Positions 1-10,245 of a stretch of 64,000 nucleotides of DNA are shown here, in pieces. A program made the translations under genes and the position numbers. The stretch spans positions 3,100,001-3,164,000 of the forward strand of contig NZ_CP101731.1 of assembly GCF_031202305.1 (NCBI RefSeq). Direction: 5' to 3'. Position 1 is the stretch's first letter; every line of letters starts with the position of its first letter. This DNA comes from Pelagibacterium sp. 26DY04. GTDB taxonomy: Bacteria > Pseudomonadota > Alphaproteobacteria > Rhizobiales > Devosiaceae. The notes under the pieces are model-generated. The model made no database searches and was not told where the DNA came from. It worked only from the letters and a program-made list of their open reading frames with translations.

Positions 1-507
1 CTGTTTGTTGTCACCATGGCGTCCCAGAACATTCCCGGCCTTGCTGTCCTGCGCTCGAACGGATTTGAGCCCGACGTCCGGCCGGTGTTCGTCTCCACCG
101 GCATCGTGAGTGCGCTGGGTGCTCTGATCGGCGGACAGCTCATCAATCTTGCCGCGATCACGGCCGCCCTCTGCGCCGGCCCCGATGCCCACCCGGATCG
201 ATCCAAACGCTACGTCGCTGCCATTGCCGGCGGCTTCGCCTATCTGCTTTTCGCGCTCGGCGCAGGCGCTGCAGCCGCCTTCATTTCGGCGGCCCCGCCC
301 ATCCTCATCGAAGCGGTGGCCGGATTGGCGTTGATTGGTGCTTTGGCAACCTCGCTCACCGGTGCGGTGGCCGACGAGGAGCTTCGCCTTCCCGCCGTCC
401 TCACCTTCGTCACCGCTGCCTCCGGTCTCACCCTTTTCGGCATCGGCGCCGCGTTCTGGGGGCTGATCGTCGGCGGCGCGGTTTACCTGCTGCTCAGAAA
501 ACAATAG
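1..507 (+). CDS. benE: BenE-family benzoate/H+ symporter, C-terminal part (5' end outside window)
   Basis: The frame is open from base 1, so the gene begins upstream of the window; only the last 168 or so codons are present. The visible protein is very hydrophobic, with about four membrane segments and the stretch TMASQNIPGLAVLR near its start, which matches the conserved core of BenE-type aromatic-acid transporters (proton-coupled uptake at the inner membrane). It ends at a TAG whose last base begins a strong hairpin. The downstream neighbour is convergent, so there is no operon information on this side. Family assignment is fairly secure; the substrate (benzoate) is only the family default. 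Confidence 0.85.
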   Translation: MFVVTMASQNIPGLAVLRSNGFEPDVRPVFVSTGIVSALGALIGGQLINLAAITAALCAGPDAHPDRSKRYVAAIAGGFAYLLFALGAGAAAAFISAAPPILIEAVAGLALIGALATSLTGAVADEELRLPAVLTFVTAASGLTLFGIGAAFWGLIVGGAVYLLLRKQ

Positions 508-527
508 GGCGGCCGCGGGGGCCGCCC
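507..527. terminator. GC-rich hairpin between convergent genes
   Basis: An 8-bp perfect stem (507-514 with 520-527) with a 5-base loop starts on the last base of the benE stop codon. The T tract is poor, so it is probably a weak bidirectional terminator separating the transporter gene from the outer membrane protein gene on the other strand. Confidence 0.6.
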
Positions 528-549
528 TCATATTCAGCTCGACCGCCGG

Positions 550-1263
550 TCAGAACCGGTAACGAAGCGTGGCCCGGACTTCGTGGACCCAGGCGTCATC
601 AACCCTGTAGTTGGGCGTAGCATCGGTATTCTCGATCTCGTTGATATAAAGGCCACGGTAACCGAGGTCGGCAACGAGCGCGCCGAAATCATAACCAACG
701 CCGGCCATGCCGGCAGCAGCCAGGCTCGTGTTGGAACCCCACTCGCCATAGCCGACATTGTCTTCCACGCGGGACTCATTGAACGCAACGCCAACGCCTG
801 CGCCCACATAGCCAAAGGCGCCGCCGGCAGCGGTGAGGCCCATGTCGCTCAGGCCGAAATCGTAATAGGCGTTGGCCAGAACGATGGTGGAGCGCAGATC
901 CAGTTCGCGATCCCCCAGACCATCATCGACGTCGGCCGTCATGCCGCGATTGGAGAGGTAGTCGACGGTCGCATCGAAGCGCAGGCCAGTGCCGGTTTCA
1001 TAGCCAGCGCCGATGCCGGCGCTGTAGCCCCAGCCGTTTTCGATGATGTCGAAGGTATCATCCGTTTCAGTGTGCACAGCCTCGCCCGCCCAGCTTGAAT
1101 TGCCGGCGACGCTGCCGCGCAGGTAGAACGAGCCGCCGAGGCCCTCATCGACCGGGGGGATATAGGGAGGAATGTATTCCGGATAAACCGGATCGGCGGC
1201 CTGGGCCGCCGTGGTGAGGAATGCGACTGCTGTAACGGCAGCCAAACCAACCAGCTTTTTCAT
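550..1263 (-). CDS. Outer membrane beta-barrel protein (Omp25/Omp31-like porin family)
   Basis: 237 residues. A signal peptide (about 1-22, ending TTAAQAAD) is followed by a proline/tyrosine-rich linker (YPEYIPPYIPP) and an 8-strand-type barrel rich in alternating hydrophobic and aromatic residues. The protein ends in RYRF, with the C-terminal Phe used by the BAM machinery. The ATG at 1263 was chosen over an in-frame start 12 codons upstream because it starts the signal peptide and has AGGGGAA about 10 bases before it. It lies 95 bases downstream of glmM on the same strand but probably has its own promoter; a CtrA-like TTAA-N7-TTAA site lies at 1326-1340. Role: outer membrane structural protein or small porin; the exact function is unknown. 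Confidence 0.8.
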   Translation of the reverse strand: MKKLVGLAAVTAVAFLTTAAQAADPVYPEYIPPYIPPVDEGLGGSFYLRGSVAGNSSWAGEAVHTETDDTFDIIENGWGYSAGIGAGYETGTGLRFDATVDYLSNRGMTADVDDGLGDRELDLRSTIVLANAYYDFGLSDMGLTAAGGAFGYVGAGVGVAFNESRVEDNVGYGEWGSNTSLAAAGMAGVGYDFGALVADLGYRGLYINEIENTDATPNYRVDDAWVHEVRATLRYRF

Positions 1264-1325
1264 GCGCTTGTGTTCCCCTAAGCGGATCAAACCTGACAAT
1301 TGACCGAGAACCTAAGGGAAGTTTC

Positions 1326-1340
1326 TTAAAGCGCGATTAA
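1326..1340. promoter_or_regulatory. Putative CtrA-binding site (TTAA-N7-TTAA)
   Basis: Two TTAA half-sites (1326-1329 and 1337-1340) are separated by exactly 7 bases, the CtrA consensus in alphaproteobacteria. The site lies 63 bases upstream of the outer membrane protein ATG, in the AT-rich gap after glmM. It fits cell-cycle control of an envelope protein, but a short motif of this kind can occur by chance. Confidence 0.4.
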
Positions 1341-1358
1341 CTGTATTTCTTAACCTTG

Positions 1359-2702
1359 TCAGGCAACCTTGCCGATGGCCGTCGCGATTTCATTGACGAC
1401 TTGCGAGACCAGCGAGGCATCATCACCTTCGCCCATGACGCGGATCACCGGCTCGGTTCCCGATTCACGGATGATCAACCGGCCGGTCTTGCCCAGCCGC
1501 GCCTCGGCATTGGCGATCAGCTCGCGCACCGATTTGTCCTCGAGCGGCTTGCCACGCTGGTAACGTACGTTCTGGAGCAATTGCGGCACCGGATCGAACC
1601 GGTGGCAGACCTCCGAGACCGGCTTGCCCTCCTGCTTGACCACCGCAAGGAGCTGCAGCGCGGCCACCAGACCGTCCCCGGTCGTGGTGAAGTCGGAAAG
1701 AATGATATGCCCGGACTGTTCGCCGCCCACGTTGAAGCCCTTGCCGCGCATGGCTTCGAGCACGTAGCGGTCACCCACCTTGGTGCGTTCGAGCGAAAGC
1801 CCCTGCCCTTCGAGATAGCGCTGCAGGCCGAGATTGGACATGACGGTAGCAACGATGCCGCCGCCCAGCAATTGCCCGCGCGCATGCCAGGAGGCGCCGA
1901 TGACGGCCATGAGCTGGTCGCCATCGACCTCATTGCCCTTTTCATCGACGATGAGCACCCGGTCCGCATCACCATCGAGCGCGATGCCGATATCGGCCCG
2001 CAGCTCCTTGACCTTTTCGATCAGCGCACCTGGCGACGTCGATCCGCACCCGTCATTGATGTTGAAGCCATCGGGCGCCACCCCGATCGAAATGACTTCG
2101 GCGCCCAGCTCCCAGAGCACTTCGGGCGCGGTCTTGTAGGCCGCGCCATTGGCGCAATCGACGACGACCCGCAGGCCCGTAAAATCGATATCGCGCGGCA
2201 ATGTGCGCTTGGCGTATTCCACATAGCGCGTGCGCGCTTCCTCGACGCGACGAGCGCGGCCAATCGTGGTGCCGCGCGCCAAGCGCGGAGCAAGATCGGC
2301 ATCAATGAGATTCTCGATTTCGGCTTCGAAACTGTCGGAAAGCTTATAACCATCGGGACGGAACAGCTTGATGCCGTTGTCGTCAAACGGATTGTGCGAA
2401 GCCGAAATCATCACCCCCACATCGGCGCGAAGCGAACGGGTCAGCATGGCGACGGCCGGGGTCGGCATCGGGCCGAGAAGCAGAACGTCCATGCCCACGG
2501 CGGTGAACCCTGCGGTCAGCGCATTCTCGATCATATAGCCGGACCGGCGCGTGTCCTTGCCGATCACCACCCTGTGCGCATAGTCGCCGCGCTTGAAGGC
2601 CAGGCCCGTGGCCATGCCGACGCGCAGCGCGAGTTCGGGCGTCAATTTGGAGCCGTTGGCCAGACCGCGAATGCCGTCGGTACCGAAATATTTACGAGCC
2701 AT
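1359..2702 (-). CDS. glmM: Phosphoglucosamine mutase GlmM
   Basis: 447 residues, full length. It interconverts glucosamine-6-phosphate and glucosamine-1-phosphate in the cytoplasm for UDP-GlcNAc, and so for peptidoglycan and LPS synthesis. Visible motifs: N-terminal [10 protein letters not shown], the phosphoserine loop SASHNP with Ser102, the Mg-binding loop DGDADR (about 243-248), the sugar-binding GGEQSGH, and C-terminal [10 protein letters not shown]. In relatives glmM often directly follows ftsH; here the two are separated by about 5.5 kb (methyltransferase, chemoreceptor, repeat region, iron-binding protein). A TATAAT hexamer sits about 33 bases upstream of the ATG, so it is probably transcribed on its own. 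Confidence 0.97.
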   Translation of the reverse strand: MARKYFGTDGIRGLANGSKLTPELALRVGMATGLAFKRGDYAHRVVIGKDTRRSGYMIENALTAGFTAVGMDVLLLGPMPTPAVAMLTRSLRADVGVMISASHNPFDDNGIKLFRPDGYKLSDSFEAEIENLIDADLAPRLARGTTIGRARRVEEARTRYVEYAKRTLPRDIDFTGLRVVVDCANGAAYKTAPEVLWELGAEVISIGVAPDGFNINDGCGSTSPGALIEKVKELRADIGIALDGDADRVLIVDEKGNEVDGDQLMAVIGASWHARGQLLGGGIVATVMSNLGLQRYLEGQGLSLERTKVGDRYVLEAMRGKGFNVGGEQSGHIILSDFTTTGDGLVAALQLLAVVKQEGKPVSEVCHRFDPVPQLLQNVRYQRGKPLEDKSVRELIANAEARLGKTGRLIIRESGTEPVIRVMGEGDDASLVSQVVNEIATAIGKVA

Positions 2703-2734
2703 GGGAATGTTCCGATTCGTCAGCAGCGAGCCAA

Positions 2735-2740
2735 ATTATA
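2735..2740 (-). promoter_or_regulatory. Putative -10 element of glmM
   Basis: TATAAT on the minus strand, ending 32 bases before the glmM ATG. No convincing -35 is seen at 16-18 bases. Supports an independent promoter for glmM. Confidence 0.35.
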
Positions 2741-2752
2741 CCGGCCGATGTG

Positions 2753-2782
2753 CAAAAAAAAGGCAAAGGGATGGGGCGCCTT
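2753..2782 (-). terminator. Weak intrinsic terminator after the methyltransferase gene
   Basis: On the minus strand a short AAGGC/GCCTT stem (2778-2782 with 2760-2764) with a 13-base loop is followed by a run of eight T. It sits just downstream of the methyltransferase stop at 2789 and upstream of the glmM promoter. Confidence 0.35.
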
Positions 2783-2788
2783 ATGATG

Positions 2789-3640
2789 TCAGGCACGCTC
2801 GAGGGCGAGGAAGCGGTAAGTATTGGCGGAAGCGAACACTTCCGGCGAGCGGTAATCGGCCTTGAGGCGGGCAACGATGTTGTCGCGCTCCTTGCGTGGA
2901 ACGAAAAGATTGTAGGCCGTCTTGGCGAACCAGTAGAGCACAGGCCGTTTGTGCGAGAGCAGCGCCCGTACCTGCTCGACCGTGGGAGCCACAAAGCCCC
3001 TATAGACATTCTGGTCGATGGCCATGCTCTGCGCTGCGGCAAGCGTCACATCCTCATTGGCGACGAAACGGAAACCCGCCTTTTCGACAGCCTCCACGAA
3101 CTGCGTATAACGGTGACCTCCACCGGGCTGTCTCTGACCTTTCCTGTACCCTTCGGACCGGAAACAGTCAGCGATGATAACCCGGCCATTGGGGGCGAGG
3201 ATATCCTGAAGCTTTTTTAGCGCGATATCGAGTTTGACGTATTGGAAGCTCTCGGAGAACAGGCACACATCGTATGGCCCCTCTCCCTGGAAATCCTCGA
3301 ACTTCGTCTCGTGAACGCGGGCGTTGGGACCGAGCTTTTGCGCAGCGACTTCGGCCTGCAGATGGCTCGGCGTGATCATTTCGACGGTATAGCCCTTGTC
3401 GAGCAGGAGCTTGGCCATTTCCCCCGTGCCTCCGCCGATATCGAGAAGGCGGGCCGGAGCGGGCGGGATGAGGGCAAGGAGCTTGTCGACATACCGCTCC
3501 TGGGCCATGCGCAACCGGGGGATGTTGGGCTTTTCGCCCGGTTCCCACAGACCGTAGTGGAGCCAGGGGCTGTCGGCGAAGGTCTTGGCCACGTAAACGT
3601 AGAGGTCAAGTCCTTCGGTCTTGGTGTCGATCTTGGCCAC
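2789..3640 (-). CDS. Class I SAM-dependent methyltransferase
   Basis: 283 residues from a GTG start at 3640 with AAGAGGAG 6-9 bases upstream; an in-frame extension to 3910 is low in similarity to anything and lacks a ribosome site. Motif I is LLDIGGGTGEMAK, followed by a motif II-like MITPS and motif III-like ILAPNGRVIIADCF, so the SAM-binding Rossmann fold is intact. The N-terminal YVAKTFADSPWLHYGLWEPGE resembles cyclopropane-synthase/tocopherol-type methyltransferases that act on hydrophobic substrates. The substrate cannot be read from sequence. It is followed by glmM and preceded by a chemoreceptor gene; neither suggests a pathway. Confidence 0.75.
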   Translation of the reverse strand: MAKIDTKTEGLDLYVYVAKTFADSPWLHYGLWEPGEKPNIPRLRMAQERYVDKLLALIPPAPARLLDIGGGTGEMAKLLLDKGYTVEMITPSHLQAEVAAQKLGPNARVHETKFEDFQGEGPYDVCLFSESFQYVKLDIALKKLQDILAPNGRVIIADCFRSEGYRKGQRQPGGGHRYTQFVEAVEKAGFRFVANEDVTLAAAQSMAIDQNVYRGFVAPTVEQVRALLSHKRPVLYWFAKTAYNLFVPRKERDNIVARLKADYRSPEVFASANTYRFLALERA

Positions 3641-3725
3641 GAAAGGCTCCTCTTTGGTCCCGCGCCTTTCGGTAGCGGAGCGGGCATGTGATGACAAGAG
3701 GCGCCGATTTGAGCCGGCAATGTGG

Positions 3726-5477
3726 TTAGAATTCGTCCCAATCCTCACTAACCGCGGCATTGCCGCTGCTCTGCGGTACGAGCCGGGGCCGCTGAGGCAT
3801 CGGAGTAGGACGGTCAGCGAGCATAAAGATCGAGGCGATGCGGTCGAGTTCACCCGCCTGCCCCTCGGTCTGTTCGATGGCGGCATTGGTCTGTTCGACC
3901 AGCGCGGCATTGTGCTGGGTCATCTCATCGAGCTGCCGCACGGCGGTGTTGACCTCCTCGATAGCAGCCGATTGCTCGGACGCGACCCTTGCGATGGCAT
4001 CGATCACGACCGAGCTTTCCTCGGCGCCCTTGAGGATGTCGAGCAGGCGTCCGGCGGCCTGCTCGACAAGCCGGCTGCCGCCCGCGACCTCGCTGGCGCT
4101 GGTTTCGATGAGGGTTTTGACTTCCGCCGAAGCCTCGGCCGCCGATTGGGCAAGGCGCCGCACTTCGATGGCCACCACGGCAAAACCCTTGCCTGCCTCC
4201 CCGGCCCGCGCCGCTTCCACCGAGGCATTGAGCGCCAGAAGATTGGTCTGGAAGGCGATATCGTCGATCATGCCGATGATCGAGGAAATCCGCGCCGAAG
4301 ACGCCGAAATGCGTTCCATGGCGGTATTAGCTTCGGCCATTACCGTGCCGCCCTCGCTGGCGCTGGCGGCGACCGACCTTGCCTTTTCGGCGGCGACACG
4401 GGCTTCGCGGGCGCCCGAGACAACGGCGCTGGAGAGCTGCTCCATGGCCGCCGAGGTTTCCTCGATCGTTGCCGCCTGCCGCGTCGTGCGCTCGGACAGA
4501 TCGTTGGCGCCGGTGAGCAATTCGCTGGTAGCCGTCTTGACCGTGCGCGACGTGGACTTGAGCTGGGAAACGATTTCGACGAGTTGGTCGAGGGTCTTGT
4601 TGTAGGCCAGACGCAGCGCCTCGTACTGGCCGGTAAAGGTCTGCTCGATCCGCCCGCGCAGATCGCCTTCCGAGAGGCGTTCGAGGCTTTGGGTCAGGTG
4701 CTCGATGATGGCTTCGGCACGCTTGCGTTCGGTGATATCGGTGGCGAACTTGATGACCTTGATCGGCTTGCCGGCGGGATCGAGAACGGGATTGTAGCTG
4801 GCCTGGATCCAGACATCCTTTCCGCTCTTGTCGCGGCGGCGGAACTCTCCGGCGGCGAATTCGCCCTGGCGCAGCCGGTCCCAAAAAGCCCGATATTCGG
4901 GGCTTGCCGCATAGGCGGGATCGCAGAACATGGCGTGGTGCTTGCCCACAATGTCCTCGAGCGCATAGCCCAGCGTCGAAAGGAAGTTCTGGTTGGCGGT
5001 GATCACATTGCCATCGAGCGTGAATTCGATAACCGCCTGTACCCGGCTGATGGCCGCGATTTGCGCGGCGTGGTCCGACGCGCGCAGTTTCTGCTCGGTG
5101 ATATCGGTTGCGAACTTGATGACTTTGACCGGTTTGCCCGAGCGGTCGAAAACGGGATTGTAGCTCGCCTGGATCCAGATCTCGCCCCCGCCCTTGGCGA
5201 TGCGCTGGAATTCACCGGCCACGAACTCCCCCTCGCCAAGCCGTTTCCAGAAGGCGCGATAGGCTTCGCTCGCGGCAAGCTCGGTAGAAACGAACAGGGA
5301 GTGATGCTTGCCCGCGATTTCCGGGAGAGCGTAGCCCATGGCCGCAAGAAAGTTTTCGTTCGCGGTGAGGATCGTTCCGTCGAGCGCAAATTCGATGACC
5401 GCCTGGGAGCGATTGATGGCATCGACTTTCGCTTGCGTGTCCGCGCCAGCCGAGCGTTTCGAAAAAAAGGTGAGCAT
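3726..5477 (-). CDS. Soluble methyl-accepting chemotaxis protein with two tandem PAS domains
   Basis: 583 residues; ATG at 5477 with GAGGGG 9 bases upstream. There is no membrane segment. Order of parts: PAS1 (about 15-130), PAS2 (about 135-255), both ending in VIKFATDIT and strongly alike, so they arose by duplication; a HAMP-like segment ([14 protein letters not shown]); then the signalling helical hairpin with the CheA/CheW tip ([14 protein letters not shown] and [15 protein letters not shown]). The last five residues, DWDEF, match the Trp-x-x-Phe tail that tethers CheR/CheB in some receptors. The PAS domains suggest sensing of an internal signal (redox or a small ligand). No other che or flagellar gene is in the window. 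Confidence 0.92.
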   Translation of the reverse strand: MLTFFSKRSAGADTQAKVDAINRSQAVIEFALDGTILTANENFLAAMGYALPEIAGKHHSLFVSTELAASEAYRAFWKRLGEGEFVAGEFQRIAKGGGEIWIQASYNPVFDRSGKPVKVIKFATDITEQKLRASDHAAQIAAISRVQAVIEFTLDGNVITANQNFLSTLGYALEDIVGKHHAMFCDPAYAASPEYRAFWDRLRQGEFAAGEFRRRDKSGKDVWIQASYNPVLDPAGKPIKVIKFATDITERKRAEAIIEHLTQSLERLSEGDLRGRIEQTFTGQYEALRLAYNKTLDQLVEIVSQLKSTSRTVKTATSELLTGANDLSERTTRQAATIEETSAAMEQLSSAVVSGAREARVAAEKARSVAASASEGGTVMAEANTAMERISASSARISSIIGMIDDIAFQTNLLALNASVEAARAGEAGKGFAVVAIEVRRLAQSAAEASAEVKTLIETSASEVAGGSRLVEQAAGRLLDILKGAEESSVVIDAIARVASEQSAAIEEVNTAVRQLDEMTQHNAALVEQTNAAIEQTEGQAGELDRIASIFMLADRPTPMPQRPRLVPQSSGNAAVSEDWDEF

Positions 5478-5645
5478 GCCTGATATCCCCTCAAAGCCAC
5501 CCGCCTGTGGCCCTCGCATCAGAGTTCTCCACAGGTCGTTAAATGGGAGTTTAGAAAACTCATCGGGGTGTTCACCTATTGTGATCGCTGCAGGCATGGC
5601 AGAGCGCCCGACGGCCCCGGGGCCTCGGTTGATGATGGAAAGACG

Positions 5646-5706
5646 GCATGGGGCGATGAACGCCTCGTGCTGTATTTGTTAGTATGAAGCGATCATCGCC
5701 CCATGC
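5646..5706. repeat. Long imperfect inverted repeat (23-bp arms, 15-base loop)
   Basis: The outer 14 bases of the arms (5646-5659 and 5693-5706) are perfectly complementary. Pairing continues inward to 5668/5684 with two mismatches and one G-T pair. The loop 5669-5683 is AT-rich. It lies about 170 bases upstream of the chemoreceptor start. It could be a structured RNA element, a terminator or a small repetitive element. Confidence 0.7.
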
Positions 5707-5770
5707 ATCCGGGATTTTGGGCTTATGGCGGCTTCTCGGGCTGGGGGTTGTTGAGAGTTTTTAGTGGGTC

Positions 5771-5814
5771 GGTTGGTCGAACCGAAAAAGTGGGAACCAC
5801 TTTTTCTGCCAACC
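5771..5814. repeat. AAAAAGTGG/CCACTTTTT palindrome
   Basis: A 9-bp inner inverted repeat (5785-5793 with 5797-5805, 3-base loop) sits inside an outer GGTTGG/CCAACC pair (5771-5776 with 5809-5814). It is similar in core to the palindrome at 11594-11630 and to the GGAAAAGTGG-type dispersed repeats common in Rhizobiales. Confidence 0.6.
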
Positions 5815-6076
5815 TCCCGGCCGTCCCCTCGCTGCCCCTCCGGGTTTCCCCGGTGCGACGTGGGAGTGATTGGATTGGTGGTCCGCTCACACCTTTTATC
5901 CACATCCGGCCATCTGTCCGCTTTGGGCCTCCCCCACGGCGACCCGTGAGGAACCCGAACCGATCCCGCCCAAACGTTCGTAGCGCTTGCGTCCATGTGC
6001 GCGGGGTCGTGAGAGAGAGTATGGAACAAGCGCAGGGGGCGGGGATAAGTTTTTTGGCGCCGGTGTCTGTGGAAGC

Positions 6077-6236
6077 TCAGCGCCCCCCTCATCCCCTGCC
6101 ATTCGAGCCCCCGCCTTCGCGAGGGGCAGGCTCCGCTCTCATGGCCTTCTCACCTCCAATCGTGCCACCGGCACGATTGGCCAAAGGACGGTTCGAAGTC
6201 TCCCACCAGAGGAGAAGGGGGCTCTTGGGGGAGCGT
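6077..6236. repeat. Dispersed mosaic repeat, copy with internal GCACGATTGG hairpin
   Basis: It starts with the GCGCCCCCCTCATCC motif seen at other copies and ends with CTCCCACCAGAGGAGAAGGGGG. Between them is a CCAATCGTGCC/GGCACGATTGG palindrome (about 6156-6180). The boundaries are approximate because they are judged by eye against the other copies. Confidence 0.55.
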
Positions 6237-6268
6237 TACGGCCGGGGCTCAGGAGCTGAGTGTACTGG

Positions 6269-6289
6269 ATCCCGGCTCAAGGCCGGGAT
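6269..6289. repeat. ATCCCGGC/GCCGGGAT hairpin repeat
   Basis: An 8-bp perfect stem with a 5-base loop, preceded by TACTG and followed by GACGG. It belongs to the CCCGG-stem intergenic palindromes that recur at 28221-28243 and 28289-28311. Confidence 0.55.
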
Positions 6290-6403
6290 GACGGTGGGGG
6301 CGGGGTGATGGCGGGGATAAGCAGTCGGGCTGCTGAAAACCTCGGTGGTGAGCCTGGAAGGCCGGAGATTGGGCAGCGTCCTACCCTCACCCCCAGCGCG
6401 TCA

Positions 6404-6436
6404 CCCCGGGCTTGACCCGGGGCAAGGTATGCGCGC
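6404..6436 (+). repeat. 33-base repeat, first copy
   Basis: Contains the palindrome CCCCGGGCTTGACCCGGGG followed by CAAGGTATGCGCGC. An exact reverse-complement copy lies at 6840-6872. Confidence 0.75.
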
Positions 6437-6469
6437 CGTTCTCGGCTCTTGCGATGACGCAACCTCAGC

Positions 6470-6610
6470 GCACCCCTCATCCCGGCCCTTCTCCCACCAG
6501 GGGAGAAGGGGGCTCTTGGGGGAACGTTGGGGATAACAAGCACGGTGTTGGCGTTGTGTCCCCGTACCCTGGTGGGAGAAGGTGGCCGCGAAGCGGTTGG
6601 ATGAGGGGGC
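6470..6610. repeat. Mosaic repeat, pair of opposed copies
   Basis: One copy (about 6470-6530) carries ACCCCTCATCC and CTTCTCCCACCAGGGGAGAAG. A second (about 6569-6610) is in the opposite orientation (TGGTGGGAGAAGG then GGATGAGGGG). Each arm can form a hairpin in RNA. Confidence 0.6.
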
Positions 6611-6649
6611 TCGGCATATCAGCGGCCACCGGCGGTGATTGTTGAGGCT

Positions 6650-6713
6650 CAGCGCACCCCTCATCCGTCTCGCCCTTTGGGCGATCCACCTTCTCCCTCA
6701 AGGGGAGAAGGGC
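6650..6713. repeat. Mosaic repeat copy
   Basis: Carries CGCACCCCTCATCCG, a CGCCCTTTGGGCG hairpin and CTTCTCCCTCAAGGGGAGAAG. Closely resembles the copies at 46317-46371 and 46496-46560. Confidence 0.6.
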
Positions 6714-6839
6714 GATTGGCGCAAGCGTTACGGCAAGAGTCTCGTCGCTCCTTGTCTCCAGCCTCTTCATCGTCTTCGTTCTCGGACTTGATCCAGAGAC
6801 GAAGGTGACGAGGGGAGGCGGGAGAAAGAGCCGGGAGCG

Positions 6840-6872
6840 GCGCGCATACCTTGCCCCGGGTCAAGCCCGGGG
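6840..6872 (-). repeat. 33-base repeat, inverted second copy
   Basis: Exact reverse complement of 6404-6436, 403 bases away. Confidence 0.75.
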
Positions 6873-7097
6873 CGACACGGGTGGTGACGGATGGTCGAAA
6901 CAACCGACGTTTTAGGGCATCCAGCTTTCCGTTCGCCGTTTGCCGGATTGGACCCGACAATCCGCAGCGCTGCCTGTGGCGCGGGAGAGATTGGGGGACA
7001 CACTTCTTCGAGAAACGGTGGCGCTGGACGCTGTGGGCATACGCTGCCGTTATCGAACATTTCTGCCCGCCAGCAGGAGAGTGGCGAGAAGCGCCCC

Positions 7098-8084
7098 CTA
7101 CTCTGCTTGCGTCTCCGGATCGCCATCGGCGGCGGCGGCGAGTTGGGCGGGGAGGATGTCGAGCAGGTAGCCCAGCGACAGGGGGGTCTGCCAGCTCATG
7201 GCCGCATAGGCGAGGCCGTCGCCGTCGTCCAGCCACACCGAGCGGCCTTCCCGCGCGATGGCCAATGACTGATAGGTCGGCAGCGCTTCGACGACGCTCT
7301 GGACGTCCGAGCCCTCCGCGACCGGCCAGACGGCGACGTCCATTTCCAGCAGGTCGATGTTTTCCGCACTGATGGTTATGCGATTGTCCTCCGCGGCCAG
7401 CCCTTCGAGCTGGGGCGGGAATACGAGGCCGAGATCGACAAGGAACTTGCTGGCGAGATCGTTCGGCCCCCAGGCGGTGAAATTGCCGTCGTCCTCGAGA
7501 TAGATGTTGGTGCCGGTCATGCCTTCGAGTTCAGGATAGGCGGAGCGCACCTCGGCGTAGCGGGCATCGAATTCGGCGACGATCGCATCCGATTTTTCCG
7601 TATTGCCCGACGTCGCCTGATCGATGATCGCCAGTTCCGCCTGCCAGGGAGCCGCCCAGACATCGTAACCGGCCGGGCTTGCGACCACGGGGGCGATCTC
7701 GGACAGACGATCATAGTCTTCCTGTTCCAGCCACCAATAGATGCCGACGATCAGATCGGGGTCCTGGGCCAGCACCCATTCGAAATTGATGCCGTCTCCG
7801 GTCATCACCTCGGGCTCGGCGCCCAGCGCGGCGCGCTCATCCTCGGCCCAGGGCCAGGTTGCGTAGGGCTTTTCCCCGAACCACTCCTTGACGCCAATCG
7901 GGGCAACGCCCAGGGCGTAGAGGAAATCCTGCTCGTGCAGGCCGATGGAAACGACGCGCTGAGGCTGCTCCTCGATCGTCGTGGTGCCGTAAACGTGCTC
8001 GATGGTGACCGGAAAATCCTGGGCCGCGACCGGCGCGGCAAAGGCAAGCAAGGAAATGAGCGCAACGCTGGGACGCTTGAACAT
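7098..8084 (-). CDS. Iron-siderophore ABC transporter substrate-binding protein (orphan)
   Basis: 328 residues. A signal peptide (about 1-21, ending APVAAQ) is followed by a class III periplasmic-binding fold typical of Fe-siderophore/haem receptors: TTIEEQPQRVVSIGLHEQD near the N terminus, then DPDLIVGIYWWLEQED. It would bind a ferric siderophore in the periplasm and deliver it to an inner-membrane permease. No permease or ATPase gene is next to it. It lies alone between the terminator of ftsH and the repeat region, with a near-RirA box at 8129-8143. A second orphan binding protein of the same broad family is at 33742-34692. Confidence 0.85.
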   Translation of the reverse strand: MFKRPSVALISLLAFAAPVAAQDFPVTIEHVYGTTTIEEQPQRVVSIGLHEQDFLYALGVAPIGVKEWFGEKPYATWPWAEDERAALGAEPEVMTGDGINFEWVLAQDPDLIVGIYWWLEQEDYDRLSEIAPVVASPAGYDVWAAPWQAELAIIDQATSGNTEKSDAIVAEFDARYAEVRSAYPELEGMTGTNIYLEDDGNFTAWGPNDLASKFLVDLGLVFPPQLEGLAAEDNRITISAENIDLLEMDVAVWPVAEGSDVQSVVEALPTYQSLAIAREGRSVWLDDGDGLAYAAMSWQTPLSLGYLLDILPAQLAAAADGDPETQAE

Positions 8085-8128
8085 GATGGGCCCCTCCCCC
8101 GAAAACTAATCAGCTTCATGCTTTATTT

Positions 8129-8143
8129 GGATCAATTCAGTCA
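8129..8143. promoter_or_regulatory. Imperfect iron-responsive (RirA-like) box
   Basis: GGA-N9-TCA on the plus strand, one base off the TGA-N9-TCA pattern. On the minus strand it overlaps a TTGACT that could serve as a -35 for the iron-binding protein gene starting at 8084. Exact versions precede the other two iron loci. Confidence 0.3.
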
Positions 8144-8156
8144 AGTTAAATGATGG

Positions 8157-8193
8157 TGCAAAAGAAAAGGGCCACTCGCGAGAGTGGCCCTTT
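8157..8193 (-). terminator. Intrinsic terminator of ftsH
   Basis: A 12-bp perfect stem (8182-8193 with 8166-8177) and 4-base loop, followed on the minus strand by a TTTTCTTTT-like tail. It begins 4 bases after the ftsH stop codon. Confidence 0.9.
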
Positions 8194-8196
8194 GCA

Positions 8197-10137
<1,941 letters not shown>

Positions 10138-10220
10138 TCCTGTCCTGGTCGGGCCCGAGGCCCGGGGTTGCAGCGGGCTCGGCTAAGCCCGCGCGGCACA
10201 CATGTGCCGGAAATGTCGAG

Positions 10221-10245
10221 CCCGAATGTAAGGCCCTCATTCGGG
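10221..10245 (-). terminator. Hairpin overlapping the tilS stop codon
   Basis: An 8-bp perfect stem (CCCGAATG/CATTCGGG) with a 9-base loop spans the stop codon at 10237-10239. There is no T tract, so it may attenuate rather than end transcription into ftsH. Confidence 0.3.

Larger units (their letters stand above)
5478..7097. other. 1.6 kb gene-free region rich in dispersed palindromic repeats
   Basis: No convincing gene is present: open frames here run through repeat DNA, lack start signals and resemble no family. The stretch contains a 61-base hairpin (5646-5706), an AAGTGG palindrome (5771-5814), copies of a mosaic repeat with the core CTTCTCCC...GGGAGAAG (about 6077-6236, 6470-6530, 6569-6610, 6650-6713), a GATCCCGGC hairpin (6269-6289), and two inverted copies of a 33-base element (6404-6436, 6840-6872). 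It separates the chemoreceptor gene from the iron-binding protein gene and lies inside the break between ftsH and glmM. Confidence 0.8.

Noticed and set aside
5703..6308. 201-codon open frame in the repeat region
   Set aside because: It runs through palindromic repeat DNA, lacks a start signal and is of low complexity.
6077..6872. CRISPR array
   Set aside because: Repeats are of unequal length, unequally spaced, in both orientations and internally palindromic; no cas gene is present.
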